64,000 bases of DNA from Paenibacillus arenilitoris (GCF_014705655.1 NZ_JACXIY010000016.1:1-64000), one strand, 5' to 3'. Shown: positions 17,254 to 27,143, numbered from the stretch's first letter. Translations and numbers: made by a program. The notes: generated by a model not told the origin, from the letters alone.

Positions 17254-18189
17254 TCACTTCAAACGCCTCGTAATCGGAATTTTCGCCGAAATGTTGTTCA
17301 TGGCCTCTTTTAACTGGCGATTGTCGATATGGGTATAGATTTGCGTCGTTCCGATGCTCGCGTGCCCTAGCAGCTCCTGCAGCGTCCGGATGTCGGTGCC
17401 GCTCCGGATTTGCATCGTCGCGAAGGAGTGCCGCAGCTTGTGGCTCGAGAGCTTCTTGTCCGCCAGCGCCGGCATCGCTTCCTTCAGCAGCTTGATCGTA
17501 TCGTCGGCTACCGTCTGAATCATTCGGATCGACAGCCGACGGCCGAATTGCGATACGAAAAACGGCTGTTCCTTGCCTTGTCTTACGTCCCGGCGCTCGG
17601 CAAGCGCTTCGCGAAGGACGCGCTGCAGCGGATCCGGCAGCGGGATAACGCGCCATTTCCTCCCTTTGCCGAGAATGTGAACCGAGCCGTCCTGCCGGAA
17701 ATCCTGCACGTTCATCCGGTGCACCTCGCCGACCCGAAGTCCCGCGAAAGCCATGAGCAGCACGATCGCGACGTTGCGGGCATAATATTTGCCTTGTATC
17801 GCCTGAAGCAGGCGCTCCAGCTCGTTCTCCTCCAGGTAGACCGGAATCCGGTTTTTCTCCTGCTTCGACTTGGCGATCATCGCGGCCGGATTGCCGTCCT
17901 GATGCTCCATCTCGATGAGCGCTTTGAAGAAGGACCGCAGCGACGACAGCTTCCGGTTGCGCGTCTCGTCCCCCGCTCCCTTCTCCCGGCACTCGGACAG
18001 AAACCGCATGACGTCCAATCTCGTAATCCGTCTCGTCTCCGCCTCGTTTACCGTCGCCAGAAATCGGCAAGCATCGTTCAGGTAAGCTTGATGCGTCGAC
18101 TTCGTCATCCCTTTATTTTTCATCCAGATCGAGAACAGCTCCAGCTCGATCCCGTACCGTTCCCAAACTTCATGACGCCGGTTTCGCAC
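17254..18189 (-). CDS. XerC/D-like tyrosine recombinase
   Basis: 311 residues from GTG at 18189, 8 bases after AGGAGG. SAM-like N-terminal core-binding domain, then a catalytic domain with AGLRVGEVH (Arg), SSHKLRHSF (His, Arg), LGHASIGTTQIY (His) and the Tyr nucleophile. It cuts and rejoins DNA through a 3'-phosphotyrosine. It is only distantly similar to the transposon recombinase at 6821 and to XerS at 41793, and its GC content fits the chromosome. It borders the AT-rich island, so it may be resident or the integrase of a lost element. Confidence 0.85.
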   Translation of the reverse strand: MRNRRHEVWERYGIELELFSIWMKNKGMTKSTHQAYLNDACRFLATVNEAETRRITRLDVMRFLSECREKGAGDETRNRKLSSLRSFFKALIEMEHQDGNPAAMIAKSKQEKNRIPVYLEENELERLLQAIQGKYYARNVAIVLLMAFAGLRVGEVHRMNVQDFRQDGSVHILGKGRKWRVIPLPDPLQRVLREALAERRDVRQGKEQPFFVSQFGRRLSIRMIQTVADDTIKLLKEAMPALADKKLSSHKLRHSFATMQIRSGTDIRTLQELLGHASIGTTQIYTHIDNRQLKEAMNNISAKIPITRRLK

Positions 18190-18314
18190 CGCGAGCACCT
18201 CCTATCAAACGTCCGATTCATTAAATTTTTATCGTATTTTGTTTCAATTCCTCTCGAAAAAGCCGCTTGAAATTAAAATTACGCGAAATATGTATTTCAT
18301 GCAATTTTTTCGGA

Positions 18315-18349
18315 AGAAAAAAGCGGGCCGGCATCGCGAAATGCGGCCC
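18315..18349 (-). terminator. Terminator after the DinG-like helicase gene
   Basis: On the minus strand GGGCCGCAT and ATGCCGGCCC pair around a short loop and are followed by GCTTTTTTC, 8 bases past the stop codon at 18357. Confidence 0.75.
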
Positions 18350-18356
18350 ACAGCCC

Positions 18357-20309
18357 TTACTCCTCATCCAAAATCGCCAAGCCGACGTCCTCCGGCAAAA
18401 TCCCGCGCACCTGCTCGCGTATGGCGGCATCGGTCATTTTGTCGCCGAATAGCACGACCGTCCCGCGATCGTCTCGTGCCCGGATCAACCGGCCGATTCC
18501 TTGCTTCAGCCTCAGCAGCATATACGGCATGTCCACCTGCTCGAAGGGCGAAGCCGCATCCGCTCGTCTCGAGGCGAACAACGGGTCGTTCGGCGGGAAC
18601 GGCAGCTCCCACACGATAACCTGGGATAAGGACGGGCCCGGTATATCCAGCCCTTCCCACAGCGTAACGGCGCACAGCACGCTCGTCTCGTCCCGCTGGA
18701 ATCGCTCGATCAAGCTGCTGATCTCGGCGGTGCCTTCGTATAGCATCGTGAAGCCTTCCGTCTCGCCGTCTTGCCCGGCTTCGGCTTTGTACGACGCAAG
18801 CTGCTCCATCGACGGGAACAGGATGAGCGACCGTCCTCCCGACTGCCGCAGCAGCCGGTGAATCGCCCTCGTTTTGTCAGGCGTACTCATGGGAACGTCA
18901 GCTCGCGGTACAAGAAGGCTCATACTGTCCGCGTACTCGTACGGAGACGGCACGGAGAACGAAAGCGCGTCCTCGATGCCGAGAAGGTCCGCCATATAGT
19001 CGAACGATCCGCCCACGGATAACGTCGCCGACGAGAAAACAACCGGCATTTTGCGGGAGAATACATGCTCCTTCAGCACTTCCTTCACCCACTTCGGCAT
19101 GATGACGAGGGAGAGGCCTTCTTTGTCCCGCGACACCCAGCTGATCGGCTTGTCCTCCCTTTTGAACAACGACAAGGCGAACTGGATCATCTCCAAATGC
19201 TCTTCCACGATTCGAAGCTGATACGCGTCGATCGTATACAGCCCGCTTTCGAAGACGAGCTCTTCCTCGATGACGGTCAGCGTATCCTGCAGCCGGTTAA
19301 TCTCTTTCAGCAGCTCCGCGCTCCAGGCGATTTCCTTCCGGTTCGAGCCTTCGACTCTCTCGCTTCCCCGATCGATCAGTCGAAAGACGAATTCGCTCTG
19401 CGTGATCGCCTCTTCCACGGCAAGCGCCAGCGACTCGCGGATCTCGTCCTGCAGCAGCCGCGTAATGATGCTCTCGAAGACGGAATGGTTCAGCTTGTAG
19501 GTCAGCGCATTCTGTGCCGCCGTCTCCAGCAAATGCCCTTCGTCGAAGACGACCGAGCTGTGCTCGGGCAGCAGCGGAAGCTGACCTTCCCGCTTCCTCG
19601 CGTCGTACGTCCATACATGCTCCATATAGAAATCGTGCGAGCAAATAATAAGATCGGCCGACTTGCGGTAATGATCGCGGGACAGCGTCTGCCCGCAGCG
19701 ATGCCTCCTCTCGCATACGAGGCAATCCTGGAAGACGTCCCAGCCGATCCGGCTCCACTGCTCGTCGTTCAGATGCGGGTAATCCCGCCGGCTTCCGTAC
19801 GGATGGAATCTTTGCAGCGAATCCGGCCGGTTCACGAAGCTCGGCAATTCCCGGTAAATGCGGTCGAACAGCTCCGCATCCTCGAAGTCGCCGCGCGCGT
19901 CGTCCAGCTTGTTCAAGCAGACGTATTGATCGGCGGACTTGCCGAGCCTGGCATCTACCGTGAGGTCGAGGTGGCGCGCAAGCTTCGCGATATCGCCTTC
20001 CGGCTTGACGAGCTGCTCGATGAGCGATTCGTCTGCGCACGCGATCACGGCCGGCTTTCTCGTATAGCGGGCGTAGCTGATCGCGTACAGCAGGTAGACG
20101 AGCGTTTTGCCCGTGCCGACGCCCGCTTCGGCGAATATCGTCCGCTTCTCGGCATAGGCGCGCTCCAGCTGGAACGCCATATAAATTTGTTCGTCCCGGA
20201 TTTCGAATCCGGCCTCGGGCAATCGTTCGTAGAAGACGTCGGCGATCCAATCGCTTGCCTGCCGGACAAACGGCTGCTTCGGATCGAATTCAAACGGATA
20301 ATGGTTCAC
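18357..20309 (-). CDS. dinG: DinG/YoaA-family XPD-like ATP-dependent DNA helicase
   Basis: 650 residues from GTG at 20309 behind GGAGGAAACC. Walker A AGVGTGKT at 62-69; DEGH box at 256-259; Cys131, 196, 199 and 205 fit the 4Fe-4S site of XPD-like 5'-3' helicases. C-terminal motifs VFSSATLS and QGIGRLIRARDD (motif VI) follow. The role is unwinding of R-loops or damaged DNA. There is no N-terminal exonuclease domain as in B. subtilis DinG, so it is closer to E. coli DinG/YoaA. No LexA box seen upstream. Confidence 0.88.
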   Translation of the reverse strand: MNHYPFEFDPKQPFVRQASDWIADVFYERLPEAGFEIRDEQIYMAFQLERAYAEKRTIFAEAGVGTGKTLVYLLYAISYARYTRKPAVIACADESLIEQLVKPEGDIAKLARHLDLTVDARLGKSADQYVCLNKLDDARGDFEDAELFDRIYRELPSFVNRPDSLQRFHPYGSRRDYPHLNDEQWSRIGWDVFQDCLVCERRHRCGQTLSRDHYRKSADLIICSHDFYMEHVWTYDARKREGQLPLLPEHSSVVFDEGHLLETAAQNALTYKLNHSVFESIITRLLQDEIRESLALAVEEAITQSEFVFRLIDRGSERVEGSNRKEIAWSAELLKEINRLQDTLTVIEEELVFESGLYTIDAYQLRIVEEHLEMIQFALSLFKREDKPISWVSRDKEGLSLVIMPKWVKEVLKEHVFSRKMPVVFSSATLSVGGSFDYMADLLGIEDALSFSVPSPYEYADSMSLLVPRADVPMSTPDKTRAIHRLLRQSGGRSLILFPSMEQLASYKAEAGQDGETEGFTMLYEGTAEISSLIERFQRDETSVLCAVTLWEGLDIPGPSLSQVIVWELPFPPNDPLFASRRADAASPFEQVDMPYMLLRLKQGIGRLIRARDDRGTVVLFGDKMTDAAIREQVRGILPEDVGLAILDEE

Positions 20310-20334
20310 GGATTGGTTTCCTCCATATAATAGA

Positions 20335-20370
20335 CGCAGACGGCTGCGTGCGTGCATGCGGCCGTCTGCG
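20335..20370. other. Strong hairpin between ectD and dinG
   Basis: CGCAGACGGC and GCCGTCTGCG make a perfect 10-bp stem with a 16-base loop. It lies downstream of ectD and just upstream of the dinG ribosome site. It lacks a U-run on the minus strand, so it may stabilise mRNA ends or weakly terminate the ect operon. Confidence 0.5.
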
Positions 20371-20464
20371 CGATTCCTAGCGACTAAGCGTACATTTTAA
20401 TATAGCACCAGACCATACGCATAGTCAAAAGGATTCTCTATTCGATTTTGGAAACCGTCGTCAT

Positions 20465-21370
20465 TTACGACCTCGTTGCGATATAGGGAGGACGCGGCTT
20501 CTGGCCGGAATATGGCTCCCGGAGCCGGTTCTCGACCGAATTGTAGACGAGGAACACATTGCTTCGCGGATCCGGCGTAATGTTGCTGTTCGAGCCGTGC
20601 ATGATGTTGCAGTCGAACAGCACGATGGAGCCGGCTTCCCCGATCGTCGTGTGAATGCCGCCTTCGCGGCTCAGCTTCTCCAAGCTGTCCGGGTCGGGCA
20701 CGCCGTACTCCTGGCGGCGAAGCGATTGCTTGAAATGGTTGTCCGGCGTTTTGCCGATGCAGGATACGAACGCGGTGTGCGAACCGGGTATGACCATGAG
20801 CGGACCGTTATGATGGAAGTTATCCTCAAGCGCGATCGAGCAGCTGAACGCCCGCATCGCCGGCATGCCGTCCTCCACGTGCCACGTTTCGAAGTCGGAA
20901 TGCCAATAAAACTCTTTGCCCGAGAAGCCGGGTTTAAAGTTAATGCGCGATTGATGAATGTAAGTACCGGAGCCGAGCAAATATTCCGCGATCGCGACGA
21001 GGCGGGGATGGGCCGCGAGCCGCTTGAACATTTCATTGTTGTCGTGCACGGCGAAGATGGAACGGACCTCCCGGCTTTCCGGCTCGGCAATGACATGCTC
21101 CGCTTCTTTGCTTTGATATATTTCCCTTAGTCTTCTAAGCTCCGTGCGCCACTCCCCGATCTCCTCCTTCGAGAAAAACCGGTCGAGCACCAAATATCCG
21201 TTCTTCTCGTAAAAGGCCGATTGCTCCTTCGTAAGCGGACTGTCCGCCGTCCATTCCGAGTAGACGACCGGATCCTGACGTTCAAGAAAGGCCGGCTGTT
21301 CCTCGACCCGGGACGGATACCGGTCGGCGGCGGATGGGCTCGCCGTTTGTTTCGTGTTTGCAAATTGCAT
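20465..21370 (-). CDS. ectD: Ectoine hydroxylase (Fe(II)/2-oxoglutarate dioxygenase)
   Basis: 301 residues from ATG at 21370 after AAGGAGTGATCGCG. FYWHSDFETWH gives the metal His and Asp, and MHGSNSN the second His. KEEIGEWRTEL and PGSHTAFVSC are typical EctD surroundings. It converts ectoine to 5-hydroxyectoine using oxygen and 2-oxoglutarate. It is the last gene of the operon, 24 bp after ectC. Confidence 0.95.
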   Translation of the reverse strand: MQFANTKQTASPSAADRYPSRVEEQPAFLERQDPVVYSEWTADSPLTKEQSAFYEKNGYLVLDRFFSKEEIGEWRTELRRLREIYQSKEAEHVIAEPESREVRSIFAVHDNNEMFKRLAAHPRLVAIAEYLLGSGTYIHQSRINFKPGFSGKEFYWHSDFETWHVEDGMPAMRAFSCSIALEDNFHHNGPLMVIPGSHTAFVSCIGKTPDNHFKQSLRRQEYGVPDPDSLEKLSREGGIHTTIGEAGSIVLFDCNIMHGSNSNITPDPRSNVFLVYNSVENRLREPYSGQKPRPPYIATRS

Positions 21371-21394
21371 CGCGATCACTCCTTCGATTTGAGT

Positions 21395-21781
21395 TTAATT
21401 GGTCTCGACAAGCGGATAAACGCCGTTCTCGTCATGCACTTCATCGCCCGTCAGCGGCGGGTTGAACACGCACACCATGCGGAGCTCCGACTTGGCGCGA
21501 AGCATATGCTTCTCATGGCCGTCAAGCGCATACAGAATGCCGGGCCGAATGTTGTACGTCTCGCCGCCGATCACCTCGATTTCGCCTTCGCCCTCGATGC
21601 AATAGACGGCTTCGACATGGTTGCGGTACCAAATAAGCGTCTCGGTGCCGGCTTTGATCCGCGTATCGTGCAAGGAGAAGCCCATGCCGTCCTTCTTCAA
21701 AAGCAGCCTTCTCGCGTTCCAGGTTTTCGTATCGATATCGTCCTTCGTTCCGACTACATCCGACAAATGCTTTACGATCAT
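21395..21781 (-). CDS. ectC: L-ectoine synthase
   Basis: 128 residues from ATG at 21781 behind AAGGAGGCTGCCGCA. Starts MIVKHLSDVVGT like other EctC proteins. The cupin barrel carries ETLIWYRNHVEAVYCIEGEGE and YALDGHEKHMLRA. It closes N-gamma-acetyl-diaminobutyrate to ectoine. Placed between ectB and ectD. Confidence 0.96.
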   Translation of the reverse strand: MIVKHLSDVVGTKDDIDTKTWNARRLLLKKDGMGFSLHDTRIKAGTETLIWYRNHVEAVYCIEGEGEIEVIGGETYNIRPGILYALDGHEKHMLRAKSELRMVCVFNPPLTGDEVHDENGVYPLVETN

Positions 21782-21837
21782 TGCGGCAGCCTCCTTATTC
21801 GAAATTCGTTCATGCAAGCTATGGCTAACAATACAAG

Positions 21838-23163
21838 CTAGGCGTTCATCTCCTGCTTTAAAGCGGGTTCGCTCGGCGTCGCCAAGCTGGCCTGGAGCCG
21901 GTCAAGCCCTTGCTCCACGATCGCCAGTCCTTGCCGCAATACCGATTCCTCAATGGTGAGCGGCGGCATCAGCTTCGCGACCTCGTCGAACGGTCCCGAC
22001 GTTTCCATGATGAGCCCGTTGCTGAACGCTTCGGCGCATAACGAGGCCGCGTGCTCCGGCTTATGGAAGACGAGCCCTTGAATGAAGCCCTTTCCTCTCG
22101 TTTCCTTGACGAGCTCCGGATAATTCGCGGCGAAACGCTTCAACGCATTGCCGATGACGACGGATTTGCGCTCGATCGAAGCCTGAAATTGTCCGTTTTC
22201 CCAGAAACGAAGCGCTTCGGTCGCCGCGACGAAGCCCAGGTTGTTGCCGCGGAACGTGCCGTTATGCTCGCCCGGACGCCAGATGTCGTATTCGGGCTTA
22301 ATGAGCGTTAGCGCGAGCGGAAGCCCATAGCCGCCGATCGACTTGGACAGGCACACGATGTCGGGGGATAGGCCGGCGTCCTCGAAGCTGAAGAAGCTTC
22401 CGGTCCGGCCGCAGCCCATCTGCACGTCGTCCACGATGAGAAGGATGCCGTGCTTGCGGCATATCCGCTCCACGCTTCGAAGCCATGAAGGTGACGCCAG
22501 GTTGAGACCGCCTTCGCCTTGGACCGTCTCCAGAATGACGGCGGCAGGCAGGTCGATCCCGCTGCCCGGGTCGTCCAGCAGCTTGCCGAGCATGAGGCTC
22601 GTATCCTGCTCCTCGCCGAAGTACCCGTCGTACGGCATGAAGGTCGTGCCGCCTAGCGGCTGTCCGGCTCCGCCGCGCTTGAACCGGTTGCCGGTCGCCG
22701 CCAGCGATCCTTGCGTCATCCCGTGGAACGCGTTCGTGAAGCAGATTACATTCGTGCGCCCTGTCGCTTTACGGGCGATTTTGAGCGCGCTCTCCACCGT
22801 ATTCGTCCCCGTCGGTCCGGGGAACATTACTTTGTAGTCGAGCCCGCGCGGCTTCAGGATAACGTTTTGGAACTTGACCAAAAAACTCTCCTTCGCCTCC
22901 GTCGCCATGTCCAGGCTGTGGGCGACGCCGTCGCTCATCAAGTATTCGACGAGCTTCTTCCGGATCGAGTCATCGTTATGCCCGTAATTCAGCGCTCCGG
23001 CTCCCGCGAAAAAATCGATGTAGCGCCGATCGTGAACGTCCCACATGAAGGCGTTCGACGCTTTCTTGAACACGGTCCGAAAGCTGCGGCAATAGCTCCG
23101 CACCTCCGATTCCAGCTTGTTGAACACTTGCATATCCGTTGCTTCCGCTTGCTTCGTACTCAT
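21838..23163 (-). CDS. ectB: Diaminobutyrate--2-oxoglutarate transaminase
   Basis: 441 residues. Class III PLP aminotransferase with [31 protein letters not shown] and the LSKSIGGYG lysine. EctB makes L-2,4-diaminobutyrate from aspartate semialdehyde. ATG at 23163 follows AAAGGGTG. Its place between ectA and ectC makes the assignment firm. Confidence 0.95.
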   Translation of the reverse strand: MSTKQAEATDMQVFNKLESEVRSYCRSFRTVFKKASNAFMWDVHDRRYIDFFAGAGALNYGHNDDSIRKKLVEYLMSDGVAHSLDMATEAKESFLVKFQNVILKPRGLDYKVMFPGPTGTNTVESALKIARKATGRTNVICFTNAFHGMTQGSLAATGNRFKRGGAGQPLGGTTFMPYDGYFGEEQDTSLMLGKLLDDPGSGIDLPAAVILETVQGEGGLNLASPSWLRSVERICRKHGILLIVDDVQMGCGRTGSFFSFEDAGLSPDIVCLSKSIGGYGLPLALTLIKPEYDIWRPGEHNGTFRGNNLGFVAATEALRFWENGQFQASIERKSVVIGNALKRFAANYPELVKETRGKGFIQGLVFHKPEHAASLCAEAFSNGLIMETSGPFDEVAKLMPPLTIEESVLRQGLAIVEQGLDRLQASLATPSEPALKQEMNA

Positions 23164-23208
23164 TATGAATCACCCTTTCTTTCTTCGGTTCTGATCATGG
23201 ACCCGCTC

Positions 23209-23712
23209 CTAACGCAGAGGACCGACCCGGTGCATCAGCTCCCGGTCATGTCCCGTCGATCCGGGAAACAGCTCGCTCCCGTAGTGTTCGGTAACGGTGC
23301 AACGGCAGCCGCGTTCCTCGGCCAAACTTTTGAACAGCCGGCCGGACGCCGCGTTATCCGGGCCGACGGTCGCTTCGACGAATCGGATCGTTTCGTTGCC
23401 CTGTCGCTGCAGCACTTCCCGCAGCAGCGATTTGGCGACGCCCTTGCCCCTTGCTTCGCGCTTGACGGCGACCTGCCACACGAACAGCGTATCCGGCTTA
23501 TCCGGCAGCCGGTACCCCGACACAAAACCGATAACCGATTCGTCGCTTCGGGCGATGGCGCATGTGCCGCGAAATTTGTCGCAAAGCATGATATAGCAAT
23601 AGGGCGAATTAAGATCCAGCGTGCCGGCTTCCTTGACCAGCCGCCAAACGTCCGCTCCGTCCTGCGGGGCGGGAACGCGATAGCTGATGCTTCCATTCGT
23701 TATCAAGCTCAT
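23209..23712 (-). CDS. ectA: L-2,4-diaminobutyrate N-acetyltransferase
   Basis: 167 residues from ATG at 23712 after GGAGGTGTTGTAAAG. GNAT fold with VAVKREARGKGVAKSLL (acetyl-CoA loop) and the EctA hallmark LDLNSPYCYIMLCDKF near the start. It acetylates the gamma amino group of diaminobutyrate. 41 bp after ehuA on the same transcript. Confidence 0.95.
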   Translation of the reverse strand: MSLITNGSISYRVPAPQDGADVWRLVKEAGTLDLNSPYCYIMLCDKFRGTCAIARSDESVIGFVSGYRLPDKPDTLFVWQVAVKREARGKGVAKSLLREVLQRQGNETIRFVEATVGPDNAASGRLFKSLAEERGCRCTVTEHYGSELFPGSTGHDRELMHRVGPLR

Positions 23713-23753
23713 CTTTACAACACCTCCTTGTCGGCAGGCGAACCGCAGTATCA

Positions 23754-24602
23754 TTACCGGAAGCGCTGAAGGAAAGACTTAAGCCGGTCGCTTTGCGGGT
23801 TTTCGAACAATTCCACGGGCGTGCCCTGCTCGACGATCCGCCCTTCCGCGCCGAATACGATGCGGTCGGCGACTTCTCTGGCGAATTCCATTTCGTGCGT
23901 GATGAGCAGCATGGCCATGTTGCCGTCCTCGGCAATATCCTTAATGACATTAAGAACCTCGCCGACCAATTCCGGATCAAGAGCCGAGGTCACCTCGTCG
24001 AACACCATGACCTTCGGCTGCATGACGAGCGCCCGCGCGATGGCGACGCGCTGCTTCTGCCCGCCCGATAGCTTGGCCGGGTACTCGTGCAGTTTGTTCT
24101 CGAGTCCCACCTTGCGCAGCATCTCGACCGCGCGTTCCTCCGCTTCTTCCTTCGCCAATCGGAGAACGGAACGCGGTGCAAGCGTAACGTTTCTCAGCAC
24201 CGTCATATGGGGAAACAGATTGAAGTGCTGGAACACCATCCCGACTTTACTGCGCATCCGATGCAGATGCTTCTCGCTGGCGCGAACCAAATTACCCTTC
24301 TTCTCCATCTGCCACAAAGGCTCATCCTCGATCGTGATCGTGCCCGACGAAGGCTCCTCCAGCGTCATGAGCATGCGGCCGAGCGTCGTTTTCCCCGAAC
24401 CGCTCGGACCGATCAGCGCGATTTTCTCTCCGGGGTAAATATCGAGATCGATCCCTTTGATGACTTGCAGCTCGCCGAAGCTCTTCTGAATCGAACGATA
24501 CCGTACGATCGGCACCAGATGCGTATAGCCGTTCGGGAGCCCGGTTTGCTCGGCCGCTTCCTCCCGTTCCGGCTTCAAGCCGTTTTCCGCTTCCGCTATC
24601 AT
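23754..24602 (-). CDS. ehuA: Ectoine/hydroxyectoine ABC transporter ATP-binding protein
   Basis: 282 residues. Walker A GPSGSGKTT, signature LSGGQKQR, Walker B VMVFDEVTSALD, switch His in LLITHEM. The closest pattern is that of polar amino acid/EhuA ATPases. About 30 extra residues precede the usual start. The start overlaps the ehuD stop (ATGATAG). It powers the EhuC-EhuD channel. Confidence 0.92.
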   Translation of the reverse strand: MIAEAENGLKPEREEAAEQTGLPNGYTHLVPIVRYRSIQKSFGELQVIKGIDLDIYPGEKIALIGPSGSGKTTLGRMLMTLEEPSSGTITIEDEPLWQMEKKGNLVRASEKHLHRMRSKVGMVFQHFNLFPHMTVLRNVTLAPRSVLRLAKEEAEERAVEMLRKVGLENKLHEYPAKLSGGQKQRVAIARALVMQPKVMVFDEVTSALDPELVGEVLNVIKDIAEDGNMAMLLITHEMEFAREVADRIVFGAEGRIVEQGTPVELFENPQSDRLKSFLQRFR

Positions 24603-25279
24603 CGTTTTCCACCCCCGTCCGCAATGTGTCCGCCGAAATACCTTTTCTCGAAATACCGTATGCCGAGCGAGAAGAGCAAGCTCGTGATCAGAAACAGAAG
24701 TCCCACGATCGAATACGGCTCAAAGACGCGGTACGTTATCGAAGCCTCGCTCTTCGCCGTGAGCAGCAGCTCGACTACGGTTATCGCGGATAAGGTCGGC
24801 GTTTCCTTGAAAATAACGATCAAATAGTTGCCCATCATCGGGATGACCGGCGGCAGCGCCTGCGGCAAAATGACCGAGAACCACGTCTTCCGTTTGGACA
24901 AGTGAAGCGCGGTCGCCGCTTCCCATTGGCCGCGCGGCACGGCTTCGATGCCCGAGCGGAACACTTCCGACATATACGTGCCGTAGTGAAGGCCAAGTCC
25001 GATCACTCCGGTCGCGAAGGCGGACATCGCGAACGGCGTCAGCATCGGCAGGCTGAAATACAGGAAGAAAAGCTGCACGAGCAGCGGCGTGCTGCGGATA
25101 AAATCGACGACGGCGCGGACGGTCAGCCTTACCGGTACGATCGGGGAACGGGCGCCGACGGCGAACAGCAGGCCGATAATAATCGATAATGCGAAGCCCG
25201 CGAGCGTAGCGCCTAGCGTAACCCCAAATGCTTGAAGCAGCGCTGGCAAAAGCTCGATGACATAATCCCATTTCCACAT
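24599..25279 (-). CDS. ehuD: Ectoine/hydroxyectoine ABC transporter permease EhuD
   Basis: 226 residues from ATG at 25279 (MWKWDYVIELLPALL) behind GGAGGTGAACGG. Five hydrophobic helices and the HisM-type permease motif GIEAVPRGQWEAATAL. It forms the membrane channel with EhuC. 8 bp after ehuC. Confidence 0.92.
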   Translation of the reverse strand: MWKWDYVIELLPALLQAFGVTLGATLAGFALSIIIGLLFAVGARSPIVPVRLTVRAVVDFIRSTPLLVQLFFLYFSLPMLTPFAMSAFATGVIGLGLHYGTYMSEVFRSGIEAVPRGQWEAATALHLSKRKTWFSVILPQALPPVIPMMGNYLIVIFKETPTLSAITVVELLLTAKSEASITYRVFEPYSIVGLLFLITSLLFSLGIRYFEKRYFGGHIADGGGKR

Positions 25280-25287
25280 CGTCCCGT

Positions 25288-25938
25288 TCACCTCCACGCC
25301 GTCAGCTTGCGTTCAAGCAGCCGGAACGTTATAAAAATGCAAGACGACAGCAAGAAATAAATGATCAACAATGAGCCGAAAATATGCGGCGTCCACGTAT
25401 AATAATTGTTCCGAATAACCATCGCTTCGTAGGTCAGGTCGGACAACGTAATGAAATATACGAGCGAGGTGGACTTCAGCAGCTCGATCAACAAATTCCC
25501 GAACGGCGGCAGCATCCGAGCGACCGCCTGCGGCAGAATGATTCGGAGCATCCGCTCATTCGGGGATAAATTGAGCGCAATGCCCGCTTCATGCTGACCT
25601 TCCGGAATCGCCTTGAGCGAGCTTCTGACGATCTCCGCCCCGTAGGCGCCGATATTAAGGCCGATTGCCAGCACGGCAGCCGTTACTTTCGACAGCTCTA
25701 TCCCAAGAAAAGGAAGAGCGAAGTAAACCCAGAACAACAGCACGAGCAGCGAACAAGCGCGGAAAATTTCCACATAGGTGCCTGCCAATCCCCGTATCGC
25801 GGCGTAGCGCGATGTTCTTGCGAGCCCTGCCGCCGCCGCCAGCGCCAGCGCAACGACGGAGGACAGGACGGCTACTTGAACCGTAATGAGCAGTCCGTCA
25901 ACGAGCAACGGAAGCGATTCCAGCCAAGGCAGATTCAT
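25288..25938 (-). CDS. ehuC: Ectoine/hydroxyectoine ABC transporter permease EhuC
   Basis: 216 residues. HisM-type permease with SSLKAIPEGQHEAGIALNLS and four to five helices. It follows ehuB by 2 bp. Partner of EhuD. Confidence 0.92.
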   Translation of the reverse strand: MNLPWLESLPLLVDGLLITVQVAVLSSVVALALAAAAGLARTSRYAAIRGLAGTYVEIFRACSLLVLLFWVYFALPFLGIELSKVTAAVLAIGLNIGAYGAEIVRSSLKAIPEGQHEAGIALNLSPNERMLRIILPQAVARMLPPFGNLLIELLKSTSLVYFITLSDLTYEAMVIRNNYYTWTPHIFGSLLIIYFLLSSCIFITFRLLERKLTAWR

Positions 25939-25940
25939 GG

Positions 25941-26804
25941 CTATGCCTTACAGAGCGCTTCAGCCGTAGCATCCCCCGGCAGCTCCTGCTCCGTAAATCC
26001 GAACTTTTGCAAAATTTCGAGCAGCTCGCCGGATTCCTTCATTTTCTCCAGCTCGGCGTTATAAGCCTCCTGAAACGCTTCGTCGCCGAACCGGAAGGCG
26101 GTTGCGCCGTAGCCCCGCACGCTTTCTCCGTCGATTTCCGGCTGCTCGAAATCCATAACCCGCTCAAGCTTGCTGTCGCCCGCTGCCGTCAAGCGCGACT
26201 CCAACGCGGGACCGGTCATCGTCATCGCATCCGCCCTTCCGGATTGCAGCGCGCTGATCGCTGCGTCCTGGTCGGGCACAATGACCATGCGATCCTCGGG
26301 AATGCCGGATTTTTTCAAATATTCGACCTCCACCGCGCCGGACATGACGGCGACCTTCGCCTCCGGATGATCGGCGATCGCCTTATAGCTCGTCAGGCCG
26401 AGCGGATTGCCGGCCTTGACGGCCAGTCCTTCGCCGATGCTGTATTCCGGATTGGCGAACAGCACGGCGCTGCACCGATCCTCCCGAATGAACATGCCGG
26501 CGGTAATCAGATCGAATCGCTCCGCCTGAAGGCCCGCGATAAGGGACGTAAATTCCGTCAGCTCCCCGCGCAGCTCGTCGATCCCGAGCCGTTTCAGAAT
26601 GACTCGCGCAATTTCTACCGCTTCCCCCGTTAAATTTCCATCCGCGTCTTTGTAGGCATACGGATTTTCGTTCGCGAAGCCGACGGTTATGTAACCGTTC
26701 TTCCTCGCTTCCTCAAGCGTATCCGTTTTCTCCGCGCCTTGGTTAGCGCAGGCTGCCAGCAGCAGCACGGACAGCGCCATAATGGCGGCTATGCCCTTCT
26801 TCAC
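25941..26804 (-). CDS. ehuB: Ectoine/hydroxyectoine-binding lipoprotein
   Basis: 287 residues from GTG at 26804 after AAGGAAGTGGG. Signal peptide with lipobox LLAAC (lipid-modified Cys), then a type 3 periplasmic binding fold beginning YITVGFANENPYAYKD, as in EhuB. It catches ectoines outside the cell. First gene of an eight-gene operon ehuBCDA-ectABCD. Confidence 0.93.
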   Translation of the reverse strand: MKKGIAAIMALSVLLLAACANQGAEKTDTLEEARKNGYITVGFANENPYAYKDADGNLTGEAVEIARVILKRLGIDELRGELTEFTSLIAGLQAERFDLITAGMFIREDRCSAVLFANPEYSIGEGLAVKAGNPLGLTSYKAIADHPEAKVAVMSGAVEVEYLKKSGIPEDRMVIVPDQDAAISALQSGRADAMTMTGPALESRLTAAGDSKLERVMDFEQPEIDGESVRGYGATAFRFGDEAFQEAYNAELEKMKESGELLEILQKFGFTEQELPGDATAEALCKA

Positions 26805-27111
26805 GACTTCCCACTTCCTTTCTGTTTTCTGGAACACCTATAAGGCTACCATCTATCTCCTGGGAGGTCATTTCCAGAATTGTATGATAATTCAGCGAAT
26901 AGCCTGCTCTCGTATCGAGAGGAGGGGTCAGGGGGCCGATCCATCCAATTCCTCCCACATCCTCTCTTATCGTACGCTATACGGCGGTTTTATCCCCTTG
27001 TCATTTATGGTATATAAGACTTTCTTATAATGTCGGGGTTGATTGGATCAGGAAAAATCAATTCATCACAACGTGTCCATTTATTATTTTTGTTTATATT
27101 TATTGCGGTCA
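26805..27111. other. Divergent regulatory region between ehuB and the fluoride gene
   Basis: For the minus strand a candidate promoter is ATGACA (26999-27004) and TATAGC (26976-26981) with a 17-bp spacer, about 170 bp before ehuB. That leaves a leader with a GAG-rich hairpin (CTCTCGTATCGAGAG at 26908-26922). No EctR/MarR operator is recognised. Confidence 0.4.
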
Positions 27112-27140
27112 TTGACCAGAGGTTCGCCACCCGGTATAAT
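27112..27140 (+). promoter_or_regulatory. Sigma-A promoter of the fluoride exporter gene
   Basis: TTGACC, a 17-bp spacer, then a perfect TATAAT (27135-27140). Transcription would begin near 27147, at the riboswitch. Confidence 0.85.
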
Positions 27141-27143
27141 TAA

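Noticed and set aside
17249..18070. 273-residue alternative frame over the tyrosine recombinase
   Set aside because: Arg/Gly-rich shadow with no motif; the recombinase frame has all catalytic residues.
19065..20330. 421-residue plus-strand ORF opposite dinG
   Set aside because: Shadow frame of the helicase gene; low complexity and no motif.
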